Shown one piece after another: positions 9,897-18,800 of a stretch of DNA of 64,000 bases. Under the pieces are notes generated by a model. That model made no database searches and was not told the origin of the DNA. It saw nothing but the letters and a program-made list of their open reading frames with translations. The first letter of the stretch is position 1, and the number at the start of each line of letters is the position of its first letter. Source of the stretch: an uncultured bacterium (lineage in GTDB: Bacteria > Bacillota_I > Bacilli_A > RFN20 > CAG-826); contig CASEVI010000001.1 of NCBI GenBank assembly GCA_949291375.1, forward strand, positions 424,640 to 488,639, written 5' to 3'. Both the position numbers and the translations under genes were made by a program.

Positions 9897-10505
9897 ATGA
9901 AATACGGATGTTATTATAACCATAAAACTATTGGAGATATTTTACTTATTGAAATTAAACCATCTATTTTTCCTTCTAGATATGTTAAAAAAGATGATGT
10001 TGTCGCTTTATATAAAGATGATGAATTAGTTGGTATTAATATTTTTAATATCTCAGATATTGTAAAAATTAAAGCTGAAGGATTTATTCATCATTTAAAT
10101 AAAGAAGTTTTAGATGTGATTAATACAAAATTAAAAAATGCTGGATTAAATGAATTGCCTTATCAAGAAGGAAGCGGCTTTAAAGTTGCTCAAATTATTG
10201 ATATTGAAGAACATCCAGATAGTGATCATCTTCATATTTGTAAGGTCGATGTAGGAGAAAAAGAACCACTTCAAATTGTTTGCGGAGCATATAATGCTAA
10301 ATTAAATTTAAAATGTGTATGCGCTCTTCCTTTTACCTTTATGCCTGATGGAAAACAAATTGTGCCTGGAAAATTATTAAAAATAGATAGTTATGGAATG
10401 CTTTGTTCGGGAAGAGAATTAGGTTTAGCTGGTTATGAAAAAATACACGGTTTATTAGAATTAGATGATTCTTATAAAGTCGGAAATGATTTTTTCTTAG
10501 ATTAA
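9897..10505 (+). CDS. ytpR: YtpR-family tRNA-binding protein
   Basis: 202 residues. The C-terminal half (about 95-200) is an OB-fold tRNA-binding domain like that of the PheT N-terminus: KVAQIIDIEEHPDSDHLHICKVDVG, IVCGAYNAK and the SYGMLCSGRELGL motif. The N-terminal half is the small domain found only in YtpR proteins. The ATG lies one base after the preceding stop, so it belongs to the coaX-to-ytpR operon. The family binds RNA; the physiological role is not established. It converges on a minus-strand gene and overlaps its end by 4 bases. Confidence 0.88.
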   Translation: MKYGCYYNHKTIGDILLIEIKPSIFPSRYVKKDDVVALYKDDELVGINIFNISDIVKIKAEGFIHHLNKEVLDVINTKLKNAGLNELPYQEGSGFKVAQIIDIEEHPDSDHLHICKVDVGEKEPLQIVCGAYNAKLNLKCVCALPFTFMPDGKQIVPGKLLKIDSYGMLCSGRELGLAGYEKIHGLLELDDSYKVGNDFFLD

Positions 10506-12124
10506 TTATTATTAAAAAATTCAATTAATGCTTTAGCAGCTTCTTTAGGTCCTTCGTTTTTATTAAAAGAAAGCGAAGTTAAAATTTTTCCTAAAGGAAT
10601 ATTATTATCTTTAAAAAGTTTAAAGTAGGAACTTATAAAGGTTTCTACTTTTTCTTTTTCTTGTAAAGGACCAAAAGGATTAGCAAAATAGGTTGAAACT
10701 TTTCCTTTTTCATTAGTCGTATTTAAAGCAACTCTTTCTCCCTTTTTAAAATCATTTAAAGCAATATCAATATCTTTATAAAAATGGATTTTTTCTTTAT
10801 CTTCACTAAAATTATCTGCTAAAAAGAAAGCATCAACTTTATATAATTTTATACTATCTAAATAAGATAAAAGTGGGATAACTACCCTAGAATTAGGTTT
10901 TTCAATATTAAAAAATATTGCTCTATCCATACTATTTAATGAATAAGACTCTTCTAAATCATCAAGTCTTACAAAAGCACCAATTTCTGTTCCGCTTGTA
11001 TAAACAATGTTATCTTTAATAAAAAATGTCCCCATATCATCAAAAATAGGAGAAATATGATATTTTCCATGATATTCAACTTTTATTGCTTCTAATGTTT
11101 CACTTTTTCCAGCACCACTATCACCTAAAATTACGATATTTTTTTCTTTTTTTCCATCAGAAATAGTAAATCCTGCTCCATGGATTGGTAAATTATTTTC
11201 ATTAATCATTAAAAGGTTATAAAGAGTAAGAATCATCTTTTTCATATAACCAAAATAATCGATTTTATATTCTTTACCTAATACTCCGATTAAAAGTTTA
11301 TTATCATAGTAATAATAGCAATCAGCTATATTTTCTATTCCATAAAAAACAATAAAATCAATATTATTTATTTTTTTATCAAAAGAAGTAACTTCAAATA
11401 AATTACCAATTGATGCTAAAAAAGATAAATATTCTTTGTTAACAACTATTAATCCACATTTATTATTTATTTTTATTAAACATGAATAAAAATCATTAAT
11501 ATTTAAGTTATTTTTATTGATTTTTTCATTTTTAAAATGAAAAAATCCTACCCTTTTATTTTCTTTTGTTGAAACAATAAAAGGAGGTTGATTAACAATA
11601 CTTTCTAATAGTGGAATATTATTTAAATAAGAATAAGAAATAGGAAGAGGTAAATTTTCTTTAGAAAAGATGATTCCGACATTTCCTCCTGAAGGTAAGA
11701 TACGATAAACCGTTTGTTCTTTAGATAATATTCCTTCATAAATATCACGATAAAAAGAAACAACTTTATCTGAAAATTTCATAAATTCTTTAACGAATTC
11801 ACGATGAGTTAATTTAATATTTGTTTCATCTTTAACATAAATTAAATATCTTTCTTTTGTACGATAAAAATCATAAATATTATTAATTAAAAGAAGTAGT
11901 TTTTCTTTTTTTTCATTATCTAAAGATGATAAAATTGATTTTAAATCTTTATTTTCATGTATATTTATTGCAATTTTTAATAAAAATTCTTTTAAAATTT
12001 CATCCTTTATTTTATTTTCTTTAAAATAAGATTCAATGATTCTTTTTAATAAAGACGAATTTAAAATATCACTTTTAGTGATGTTATAAAATTCATTAAA
12101 ATTTAAAACAATTTTTTCACTCAT
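10502..12124 (-). CDS. PEPCK/HPr-kinase-like P-loop protein
   Basis: 540 residues. A P-loop GDSGAGKSE at 334-342 is closest in form to HPr kinase (GxSGxGKSE). The following part (DDMGTFF, then AFFLADNF, ALNTTNEKG and STYFANPFGPL) resembles the carboxykinase fold that ATP-dependent PEPCK and HPr kinase share. The 330-residue N-terminal part is lysine-rich and unrecognised. True HprK is about 310 residues with its own N-terminal domain, and classical PckA has GLSGTGKTT, so neither fits. It is encoded 1 base after the aminotransferase, in one operon divergent from a LacI/CcpA-like regulator. Function unknown; a nucleotide-dependent kinase or carboxykinase is plausible. Confidence 0.6.
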   Translation of the reverse strand: MSEKIVLNFNEFYNITKSDILNSSLLKRIIESYFKENKIKDEILKEFLLKIAINIHENKDLKSILSSLDNEKKEKLLLLINNIYDFYRTKERYLIYVKDETNIKLTHREFVKEFMKFSDKVVSFYRDIYEGILSKEQTVYRILPSGGNVGIIFSKENLPLPISYSYLNNIPLLESIVNQPPFIVSTKENKRVGFFHFKNEKINKNNLNINDFYSCLIKINNKCGLIVVNKEYLSFLASIGNLFEVTSFDKKINNIDFIVFYGIENIADCYYYYDNKLLIGVLGKEYKIDYFGYMKKMILTLYNLLMINENNLPIHGAGFTISDGKKEKNIVILGDSGAGKSETLEAIKVEYHGKYHISPIFDDMGTFFIKDNIVYTSGTEIGAFVRLDDLEESYSLNSMDRAIFFNIEKPNSRVVIPLLSYLDSIKLYKVDAFFLADNFSEDKEKIHFYKDIDIALNDFKKGERVALNTTNEKGKVSTYFANPFGPLQEKEKVETFISSYFKLFKDNNIPLGKILTSLSFNKNEGPKEAAKALIEFFNNN

Positions 12125-12125
12125 T

Positions 12126-13289
12126 TTATAAATTTTCCTTTAAATAAGCTAAATCACTTTCTTTTAATGATGAGATTGCAATACGGATAGTAGTTTCATC
12201 TATTAAAGTAAAGAAAATATTTTTGCTTTCTAAATATGACAAATATAAAGGAGCATTTTCTTTAATAAATGTAATATAAAAACCCGAAGAATATGGATAA
12301 AATTTAATATTTTTTTCCTTTAAAATTTCTTTTATTCCTTCCCCTAATTTTAATAATCTTTCAGTTTGCGAAAAGATTTCTACTTTTACTTTTTCTACTG
12401 CCTTTAAATCTTTAAAAAATAAACCTAATCCTCCATTAGCTAAATGATTAGATGAAGAGATTGTTCCTCTTATTATTTTTTTAAAGTTTTCTGAATAAAT
12501 ATCTTTTTCATTTTTAGAAAACAAAACGATTAAAGCCCCCATTCTTAAGCCATAATATCCGAATGATTTAGAAGCAGAAATAGCTAAATATAAAGGAGTT
12601 TTAATAGGAGCATCAACTATTTTTTTAATAATCATTTTTCTAGAAGAAGAATAATCTAAATAAGCTAAATCAAGTAAAAGAGTAATTTTATCGTTATATT
12701 TATTAATTAAAGAAAATAATCTATCATAATCTTCGCTAGTAAAATTAAATCCAGTAGGGTTTTGACATGGATCATTAATTATTAAAAGTATTTTTTTATT
12801 ATTTATCTTATTAATCTTATCTTCTAAATCTATAAAATCAAATTTGAAATCTTTAGTGAAAAAATTAAAGATTTCAAATTTTATATTTGCTTCTTCACAA
12901 ATAGTATCATAATTAGGCCATCTTATAGAAGAAAGTAAAATAGTATGTGTTTTAGCTAAACTTTTAAAAGCTATAAATAAAGCTTCGGTTCCTCCGCTAG
13001 AAGAAGTAAAAGCAATATTTTTATTTTGTTTTAATCTTAATAAGTCTTCTTCAAATATCCATGATAAAAAACCATCTTTATATTCTTTAGGACCAAGTTG
13101 AGGACCATAAGATAAAAATTTATTAAAATTAGAAATTAAATAATTATCAGCTTCTTTATATGAAACAATTTCCCCATTTTCATAATATAATGTTCCACTA
13201 GAGCCATTAACTACATATTTTCCTTCCTTTTTTCTTTTTAACGCCCTTTCACTAACTGAAAGAATATCGAATTTTTCAAACTCATTCAT
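12126..13289 (-). CDS. Class I/II PLP-dependent aminotransferase
   Basis: 387 residues, fold-type I aminotransferase of the aspartate/aromatic aminotransferase group. Visible motifs are TSSSGGTEALF (cofactor phosphate loop), NDPCQNPTGF, the LLLDLAYLDYSS strand with the pyridine-binding aspartate, and ISASKSFGYYGLRMGAL with the Schiff-base lysine at about K241. The substrate cannot be read from sequence. It is the first gene of a two-gene minus-strand operon with the P-loop protein (1-base gap). Confidence 0.82.
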   Translation of the reverse strand: MNEFEKFDILSVSERALKRKKEGKYVVNGSSGTLYYENGEIVSYKEADNYLISNFNKFLSYGPQLGPKEYKDGFLSWIFEEDLLRLKQNKNIAFTSSSGGTEALFIAFKSLAKTHTILLSSIRWPNYDTICEEANIKFEIFNFFTKDFKFDFIDLEDKINKINNKKILLIINDPCQNPTGFNFTSEDYDRLFSLINKYNDKITLLLDLAYLDYSSSRKMIIKKIVDAPIKTPLYLAISASKSFGYYGLRMGALIVLFSKNEKDIYSENFKKIIRGTISSSNHLANGGLGLFFKDLKAVEKVKVEIFSQTERLLKLGEGIKEILKEKNIKFYPYSSGFYITFIKENAPLYLSYLESKNIFFTLIDETTIRIAISSLKESDLAYLKENL

Positions 13290-13485
13290 ACCATAAATAA
13301 TTATATCAATAAATGAAATTAATTTCTTTTGTTGTTTTATTCTTGCTTAAAAAACAATAATTAAAAACTTATTCGTAACATAAAAATTTTTAATGTTAAT
13401 AAATAAAGAAAATTAAGTATTGTTAAAGCGTTGTTTTCATAGATTAAATAATTAAAAATGCCATAATTATGGTTTTTTAAATATG

Positions 13486-13506
13486 TTAATGAAAATTTTT
13501 CATTAA
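13486..13506. promoter_or_regulatory. 21-bp perfect palindrome overlapping the lacI-type gene promoter
   Basis: Arms TTAATGAAAA (13486-13495) and TTTTCATTAA (13497-13506) around one central T. It lies in the divergent intergenic region and covers the position of a -35 box for the regulator gene. The obvious reading is an autoregulatory operator; a small hairpin is the alternative. Confidence 0.5.
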
Positions 13507-13518
13507 TTTAAATTTTTA

Positions 13519-13527
13519 TGATAGAAT
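13519..13527 (+). promoter_or_regulatory. Extended -10 promoter of the LacI-type regulator
   Basis: TG-A-TAGAAT at 13519-13527 ends only 8 bases before the ATG at 13536, and there is no Shine-Dalgarno. Transcription would begin at or within a few bases of the start codon, implying a leaderless mRNA. Confidence 0.5.
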
Positions 13528-13535
13528 AATTTTGT

Positions 13536-14537
13536 ATGAGCAATGATTTTAAAGATAGAGTTACTATTTATGAAGTTGCTAAAGCTGCTGGAGTTTCTCT
13601 TGCTACTGTTTCAAGGGTCATAAACAATACTTCGACGGTTAAAGATGAAACAAAAAATAAAGTTTTAGCAATAATTAAAAAGTTAGGTTATAAACCTTCA
13701 GGTTTAGCTCAAGCTTTAGCAACCAATAAAACAACAACTATTGGTGTTATTATACCTTCGGCAAATTATGTTTATATTGCTAATATGCTAAATGGTATTA
13801 TTGAAATTTGTAAAAGTAAAAATTTTACAGTTTCTTTATATACGACATCACATTCTAGAAGCGATGCAATTGAATCAATTGAAAAAATTATTAAATCACA
13901 TGTTGATGGCGTAATTGTTTTCGATGATGAGTTAAATGAAGAAGATATTGAATTATTTAATAACTATGCCGTTCCTGTTGTAGCTGTAAATAATAGAATT
14001 ATCGCCTCAAAAATTGCATGTATTCCTTTTGGATATGAACATTTAATTAAAAAAGTTATTACTGATTATTTTACAAAAGGCGATAAAAAAATGAACTTTC
14101 TTCATGTTCATAATGCTGGTCGTCTTTTATCACGTGTTGAAAATGCATTTATTCAAACTCATTTAGAAAATGATAGAGAATACGATATTACAAATTGTGA
14201 TGATTCTTATCAAAGAACTTATCAAGATTTTAAAGAAAGATTCAAACGAGTAAAAAAAGAATATGTTATTGCATATCGTGATTCGATCGCAGCGGCAGTT
14301 ATGAATGCAGCTCAAGATATGGGACTTTCTATTCCTGAAGATATCGAAGTTTTATCGATTATTGGAACAAAATATTCATCAATTATTCGTCCAACTATTA
14401 CAAATCTTTATATTGATATGCAAGAAGTTGGTAAAAGATCAATGTATATGCTCATTGATTTGATAAACGGGCAATTACAAGATAAAGAGTATAAATTTGA
14501 ATCAATTTATGTCAAAAAAGATTCTACAAAGTTTTAA
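13536..14537 (+). CDS. LacI/CcpA-like transcriptional regulator
   Basis: 333 residues, the CcpA length. The N-terminal LacI headpiece reads VTIYEVAKAAGVSLATVSRV (about 9-28), with the hinge helix near YKPSGLAQALATN. A periplasmic-binding-protein-like sensor domain follows (TIGVIIPS to residue 333). It could be a CcpA homologue, and cre-like sites exist at 49.35-49.44 kb, but the sensor side is divergent and no HprK is recognisable, so a local sugar regulator is equally possible. It is transcribed divergently from the aminotransferase/P-loop operon. Confidence 0.85.
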   Translation: MSNDFKDRVTIYEVAKAAGVSLATVSRVINNTSTVKDETKNKVLAIIKKLGYKPSGLAQALATNKTTTIGVIIPSANYVYIANMLNGIIEICKSKNFTVSLYTTSHSRSDAIESIEKIIKSHVDGVIVFDDELNEEDIELFNNYAVPVVAVNNRIIASKIACIPFGYEHLIKKVITDYFTKGDKKMNFLHVHNAGRLLSRVENAFIQTHLENDREYDITNCDDSYQRTYQDFKERFKRVKKEYVIAYRDSIAAAVMNAAQDMGLSIPEDIEVLSIIGTKYSSIIRPTITNLYIDMQEVGKRSMYMLIDLINGQLQDKEYKFESIYVKKDSTKF

Positions 14538-14592
14538 ATTTTTATATTTTTTATTATAATAACAAAGTTGTCTTTAAAGGAGAGTAAATATT

Positions 14593-15303
14593 ATGGATAT
14601 TTATGAAGAATATATAAGAACAATTAATGATTTTCCTATTGAAGGAATTAAATTTAGAGATATCACCCCTCTTTTAGCAAACGGCGATGCTTTTCATCAA
14701 GTTATCATGGATTTAAATAAAGAATTACCTTCTTATGATAACTGGGATAAGATTATTGCTGCTGAAAGTAGAGGTTTTATTTTTGCTGCTCCTTTATGTT
14801 CGATGAATAACAAAGGATTAATCTTAGCAAGAAAAGCTGGAAAATTACCTTTAGTTGGTTATCGTAAATCTTATGATTTAGAGTATGGCCAAAATACAAT
14901 TGAAATTCCTAAAGATGCTATTAAACCTGGCGATAAAGTTATTATTATGGATGATTTAATTGCTACAGGTGGAAGTGCTAAAGCTATGGTTGATTTAGTT
15001 TTAGATGCTGGAGGAATTCCAATCATGGGATTATTCTTAATCGAACTTCGTTCATTAGAAGGATATAAAAAACTTGGTATTCCTGTAGTTTCTATTGTTA
15101 ACTATGGATTACATGCTAATGATTTATTAATGATTAATAATAGAAAACACAAAATGTGTAAGTTTAAAGAAAAAGTTAATGAAAACGAAATTAGAGTATT
15201 CTTTGAAGATGGAAGCGAAGAAGTTATCCATAAAAATGAAATTATTTCTATTGTTCAAGTCGAAAAGAGTGGAAGACAAACTTATATTAAATATCGTGAT
15301 TAA
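14593..15303 (+). CDS. apt: Adenine phosphoribosyltransferase with C-terminal extension
   Basis: Residues 1-175 form a complete Apt: IEGIKFRDITPLL, AAESRGFIF, RKAGKLPLVGYRKSYDLEYG and the PRPP loop VIIMDDLIATGGSAKAM (aspartates near 120-121). It salvages adenine to AMP with PRPP. The usual protein is about 170 residues; here about 60 more follow (NNRKHKMCKFKEKV to the end), a small charged, beta-rich tail that I do not recognise. Good Shine-Dalgarno (AAAGGAGAG), and a TATAAT -10 at 14555-14560. tyrS follows 18 bases later. Confidence 0.93.
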   Translation: MDIYEEYIRTINDFPIEGIKFRDITPLLANGDAFHQVIMDLNKELPSYDNWDKIIAAESRGFIFAAPLCSMNNKGLILARKAGKLPLVGYRKSYDLEYGQNTIEIPKDAIKPGDKVIIMDDLIATGGSAKAMVDLVLDAGGIPIMGLFLIELRSLEGYKKLGIPVVSIVNYGLHANDLLMINNRKHKMCKFKEKVNENEIRVFFEDGSEEVIHKNEIISIVQVEKSGRQTYIKYRD

Positions 15304-15321
15304 TTTATTGAAAGGAAATTT

Positions 15322-16575
15322 ATGGCAAATATTATTGATGAATTAAACTGGAGAGGATTAATTAAGGATTATTCAAATGAAGAACATTTAAAAGAAATGT
15401 TTAATAATAAAAAACAAACAATTTATTGTGGATTTGATCCTTCTGCATCCTCAATGCATATTGGTAATTTCGTTATGATTTCTATTTTAATGAGATTACA
15501 AAAAGCTGGTCATAGAATCATCGCAATTGCCGGAGGAGCAACCGGAATGATTGGTGATCCATCTGGAAAAAGTAAAGAAAGAAGTTTTTTAACTCCTGAG
15601 AAAGTAAAAGAAAATACTGAAGGAATTAAAGCACAATTATCTCGTTTTTTAGATTTAGATGATCCTGAAAAAGGAGTTATGCTTAATAACTATGATTGGA
15701 TTTCTAAAATTTCACTTTTAGAATATTTAAGAGATTATGCAAAATTCTTTAATATTAACTATATGTTATCTAAAGATATTATTTCTTCTAGATTAGATGC
15801 AGGAATTTCTTTAACAGAATTTTCTTATATGACCCTTCAATCTATTGATTTTTATAAATTATGGAAAGAATATAATTGCCACATTCAAATTGGCGGAAGT
15901 GATCAATGGGGAAATTTAACCGCTGGATTAGAATTAATTAGAAAACTTGAAGGCGTTGATGCTGAAGCTGAATGTATGACAGCTCATTTAATCACAAGAA
16001 GTGATGGTAAAAAATTCGGTAAGAGCGAAGATGGCGCACTTTTCTTAGATAGAAAACTAACCTCCCCATATAAGCTTTATCAATTCTTCATCAACCAAAG
16101 TGATGAAGATGCAATTCGCTATTTAAAAGTTTTCACTTTTTTAAGTAAAGAAGAAATTGAAAATATTGAAAGAGAACATTTAGCAAATCTTGGTCAAAGA
16201 ATTGGCCAAAAAGCATTAGCTTATGAAGTTGTTAAGACTGTTCATTCAAAAGAAGATGCTGACGAAGCTAAAAAAATGAGCGAAGTTTTATTTTCAGGAA
16301 ACGTTAAAGAATTAAGTGAAAATGCTATTGAAGAATTATTTGGTGCAATGAAAGTTCAAGTTGAACCAATGGCTTTAGAAGATTTACTCATTAAATTAAA
16401 AGCTGCATCTTCAAAAAGAGAAGCACGTGAATTTATTAAAAATAATGCAGTTTCACTTAATGGAGAAAAGATAAATGATGCAACAAAAGTCATCGATTCT
16501 TCACTTGCACTGCATGGAAAATATTTAATTCTTAGAAGAGGTAAAAAGAACTATTATCTTGGTGAATTAAAATAA
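15322..16575 (+). CDS. tyrS: Tyrosyl-tRNA synthetase
   Basis: 417 residues, class Ic synthetase. The HIGH motif is HIGN at residues 46-49, KFGKS is at 231-235, and the tyrosine-specific IQIGGSDQWGN precedes it. The C-terminal S4 RNA-binding domain (SSKREAREFIKNNAVSLNGEKI) is intact. Shine-Dalgarno GAAAGGAAA precedes the ATG. Unlike leuS there is no T-box: only 18 bases separate it from apt, so the two genes share a transcript. Confidence 0.96.
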   Translation: MANIIDELNWRGLIKDYSNEEHLKEMFNNKKQTIYCGFDPSASSMHIGNFVMISILMRLQKAGHRIIAIAGGATGMIGDPSGKSKERSFLTPEKVKENTEGIKAQLSRFLDLDDPEKGVMLNNYDWISKISLLEYLRDYAKFFNINYMLSKDIISSRLDAGISLTEFSYMTLQSIDFYKLWKEYNCHIQIGGSDQWGNLTAGLELIRKLEGVDAEAECMTAHLITRSDGKKFGKSEDGALFLDRKLTSPYKLYQFFINQSDEDAIRYLKVFTFLSKEEIENIEREHLANLGQRIGQKALAYEVVKTVHSKEDADEAKKMSEVLFSGNVKELSENAIEELFGAMKVQVEPMALEDLLIKLKAASSKREAREFIKNNAVSLNGEKINDATKVIDSSLALHGKYLILRRGKKNYYLGELK

Positions 16576-16595
16576 CGTTTTCTTTAAAAAAGTTG

Positions 16596-16624
16596 TTGTT
16601 TTAAATACTGTTCTATGATATATT
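16596..16624 (+). promoter_or_regulatory. Promoter of the tRNA-Asp/tRNA-Phe operon
   Basis: TTGTTT at 16596-16601, a 17-base spacer and TATATT at 16619-16624 with a TG one base upstream (extended -10). A short hairpin (TAAAGCAC / GTGCTTTA, 16627-16648) lies between promoter and first tRNA. Confidence 0.65.
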
Positions 16625-16650
16625 ATTAAAGCACGTTAAGTGCTTTATGC

Positions 16651-16726
16651 GGATCAGTGGTGTAGCGGTTAACATGCCACTCTGTCACAGTGGAGATCGC
16701 GAGTTCGATTCTCGTCTGATCCGCCA
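16651..16726 (+). tRNA. tRNA-Asp (GTC)
   Basis: Acceptor GGATCAG pairs with CTGATCC, anticodon loop CTGTCAC gives GTC, T-arm GAGTTCGATTCTC, discriminator G and encoded CCA at 16724-16726. 76 nt. Confidence 0.97.
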
Positions 16727-16751
16727 TTTTTTAAAGAAAAATGCATATTTT

Positions 16752-16827
<76 letters not shown>

Positions 16828-16921
16828 TTAAATAACAAACCAAACTTAAGTGTACATAAAGGTTTTATCGTTATTACTATAAATATTTATGATTACTTAA
16901 GTTGTAACGATATAAATTTTT

Positions 16922-16953
16922 AAAGATTTACTAAATGTGTAAATCTTTTTTTA
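16922..16953 (+). terminator. Terminator of the tRNA operon
   Basis: Perfect 10-bp stem AAAGATTTAC / GTAAATCTTT with a 7-nt loop, followed by TTTTTATTATTT. Confidence 0.8.
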
Positions 16954-17042
16954 TTATTTCATCTTATTTTGTTTTTAAAAATTTCCCAAAATTTTGCTAA
17001 GGCAAATTCAACATATTCATATGAAGGAGAAAATAAGTAAGC

Positions 17043-17204
17043 CTAAAATTCGAACCGTTCAAATTGAATTGAACTAATTCGTAACATCATTAAATTTCCA
17101 AGGGAATAATTCTTCAAAATTTTAATTACACTATTTAGTTCTTGAATTCTATCAATAAAATTTGCCGGTTCTATACTAAATGTTATGGAAAATGGATTTG
17201 TCAT
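17043..17204 (-). pseudogene. Remnant of an AAA-ATPase N-terminus
   Basis: A 53-codon minus-strand frame begins MTNPFSITFSIEPANFIDRI, close to the conserved opening of a widespread family of archaeal/bacterial-type AAA ATPases (NPF-x-x-x-FG-x-x-P-x-x-x-I-x-R). After about 30 residues the similarity ends and the frame stops; no Walker motifs follow. No gene-sized frame exists elsewhere in 16828-17339, so this stretch appears to be the scar of a deleted ATPase gene. The family assignment is from memory of the motif and is tentative. Confidence 0.35.
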
Positions 17205-17339
17205 AATTTAAACCTTTAATACTTTTATTAATTTTTATATCTTATTATATATTTTCTAATATTTTTGATTCTTTCTTTAAAACTACTTATAAAGTTATTA
17301 TATCTTTTTGATATAATAAGGTTTAGGAATTTTAAAACA

Positions 17340-18800
17340 ATGATATTAGATATTGCAATTACTCTTTTTATAATTATCGGATTAATTATTGGGATATTTA
17401 GAAATCCGTTAATGAGTATTATACATACTATTTTATTTATCTGTTTTTCTTTTTTATTTTTTCCAATTTTAGGCACTTTAATGCCTAAAATTTTAGAAGT
17501 TAATAATATTAATTTATCTGATTTTGCTTCTACAATTGCTAATGCAATATCAATGGTAAATAATGAACTTATTGATTTTGGGAATAATATAGGAATTAAT
17601 CTTTCAACTATTCCTTTACTTTATACTTCTCCTTCATTTATCGAAGGTGCTTTAAAAGGAATATCTAATTCTTTTTCTTTTTTATTTTCTTCATTACTTT
17701 CATTAATTATTTCTTATATTGTTTCATGGATAATTTATTTACTTATTAAAAGATATTCTATTGAATTTGATAAAATAAAACATATTAAATTTTATAAAAG
17801 ATCATTAGTTTCATCCCTCTTTACATTTATTTTTATCTTTTTTTCACTCTCTTTTATTTTTTCTCCCTATCAAAATATAAAAAATTCTTATGATAATTTA
17901 ATTTATACTTTTAATAATATTAATTTAATGGAAAATATTGAAACAGAATATAATGACGTTAATAATTTAATTAATAATATTAAAAAAACTGATAATGAAT
18001 TATCTATTTTAGATGAATCTATTATAAAAATGGATAAAAAAATTGAAAATTATTATGATTTAAATATCTCTTATTTTTTAAAATTAGATTCATTAAATAA
18101 ATCAAAAGAAGAATTAATAGTTATTATTGATGAAAAAATGAACGAATCTTCTTTATCTAGTATTAATAAAACAAAATTAAGTGAATATAAAAATACTTTA
18201 TTATCATTAGATAATGAATTAGTTAAAATTAATGAACTTATTTTTAAAGATGATGGTTCTTTATATAATTTTGAAGATGAGTTATTAGCTTTAAAAGAAG
18301 AAATTAATGATGAAAAAGATAATTTTATCAACGCTTTAAATATTTTTTCTTCTAGCGTTGATAAAATTAATTCTTTAGATAATGATTTAACTAAATATTT
18401 AAATGAAATTGAAAATGTTGGTAATAAGTTTATTAAAAGTAGCCGGTATAATTTTCTTTTTAGTATTGATTATGGATATATGAATTATTTATATAATGGA
18501 AAAATATATTCTTTAAAAGAAGAAGTTAATAATTTTATTATTAACTTCAATAATACATTAAAAGAAGATATTTCTTTGCTTAAATCTTATTTTAATAATG
18601 AAGTAACAATAGGAAACGATAAATTATATGAAATGGAAGAAAAAATAGATTTATATAATAAAGAAATAGTAAACAAAGAATCTTTATTTAATGATTTTAT
18701 TATTTCTAAAGAAGAAACTAACAAAAATATTGATGAATTAATAATAAATATTGAAAATACTTTAACAAAAGTAAAAGAAGACTTAAGTAATCTAACTTAG
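17340..18800 (+). CDS. CvpA-like membrane protein with long coiled coil
   Basis: 486 residues from the ATG at 17340; an in-frame TTG at 17265 has no support, and TATAAT at 17311-17316 marks the likely promoter. The first 200 residues hold about four hydrophobic helices, the first (DIAITLFIIIGLIIGIFRNP) resembling CvpA-family openings. From about residue 215 to the end the protein is highly charged and heptad-like (repeated LD/NE/K), predicting a long coiled coil. Function unknown. The last 4 bases overlap the stop of the convergent CNNM gene. Confidence 0.6.
   Translation: MILDIAITLFIIIGLIIGIFRNPLMSIIHTILFICFSFLFFPILGTLMPKILEVNNINLSDFASTIANAISMVNNELIDFGNNIGINLSTIPLLYTSPSFIEGALKGISNSFSFLFSSLLSLIISYIVSWIIYLLIKRYSIEFDKIKHIKFYKRSLVSSLFTFIFIFFSLSFIFSPYQNIKNSYDNLIYTFNNINLMENIETEYNDVNNLINNIKKTDNELSILDESIIKMDKKIENYYDLNISYFLKLDSLNKSKEELIVIIDEKMNESSLSSINKTKLSEYKNTLLSLDNELVKINELIFKDDGSLYNFEDELLALKEEINDEKDNFINALNIFSSSVDKINSLDNDLTKYLNEIENVGNKFIKSSRYNFLFSIDYGYMNYLYNGKIYSLKEEVNNFIINFNNTLKEDISLLKSYFNNEVTIGNDKLYEMEEKIDLYNKEIVNKESLFNDFIISKEETNKNIDELIINIENTLTKVKEDLSNLT

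Noticed and set aside
10502..12124. HPr kinase/phosphorylase (hprK)
   Set aside because: Only the P-loop is HPrK-like; length, N-terminus and the PEPCK-like C-terminal motifs do not fit.
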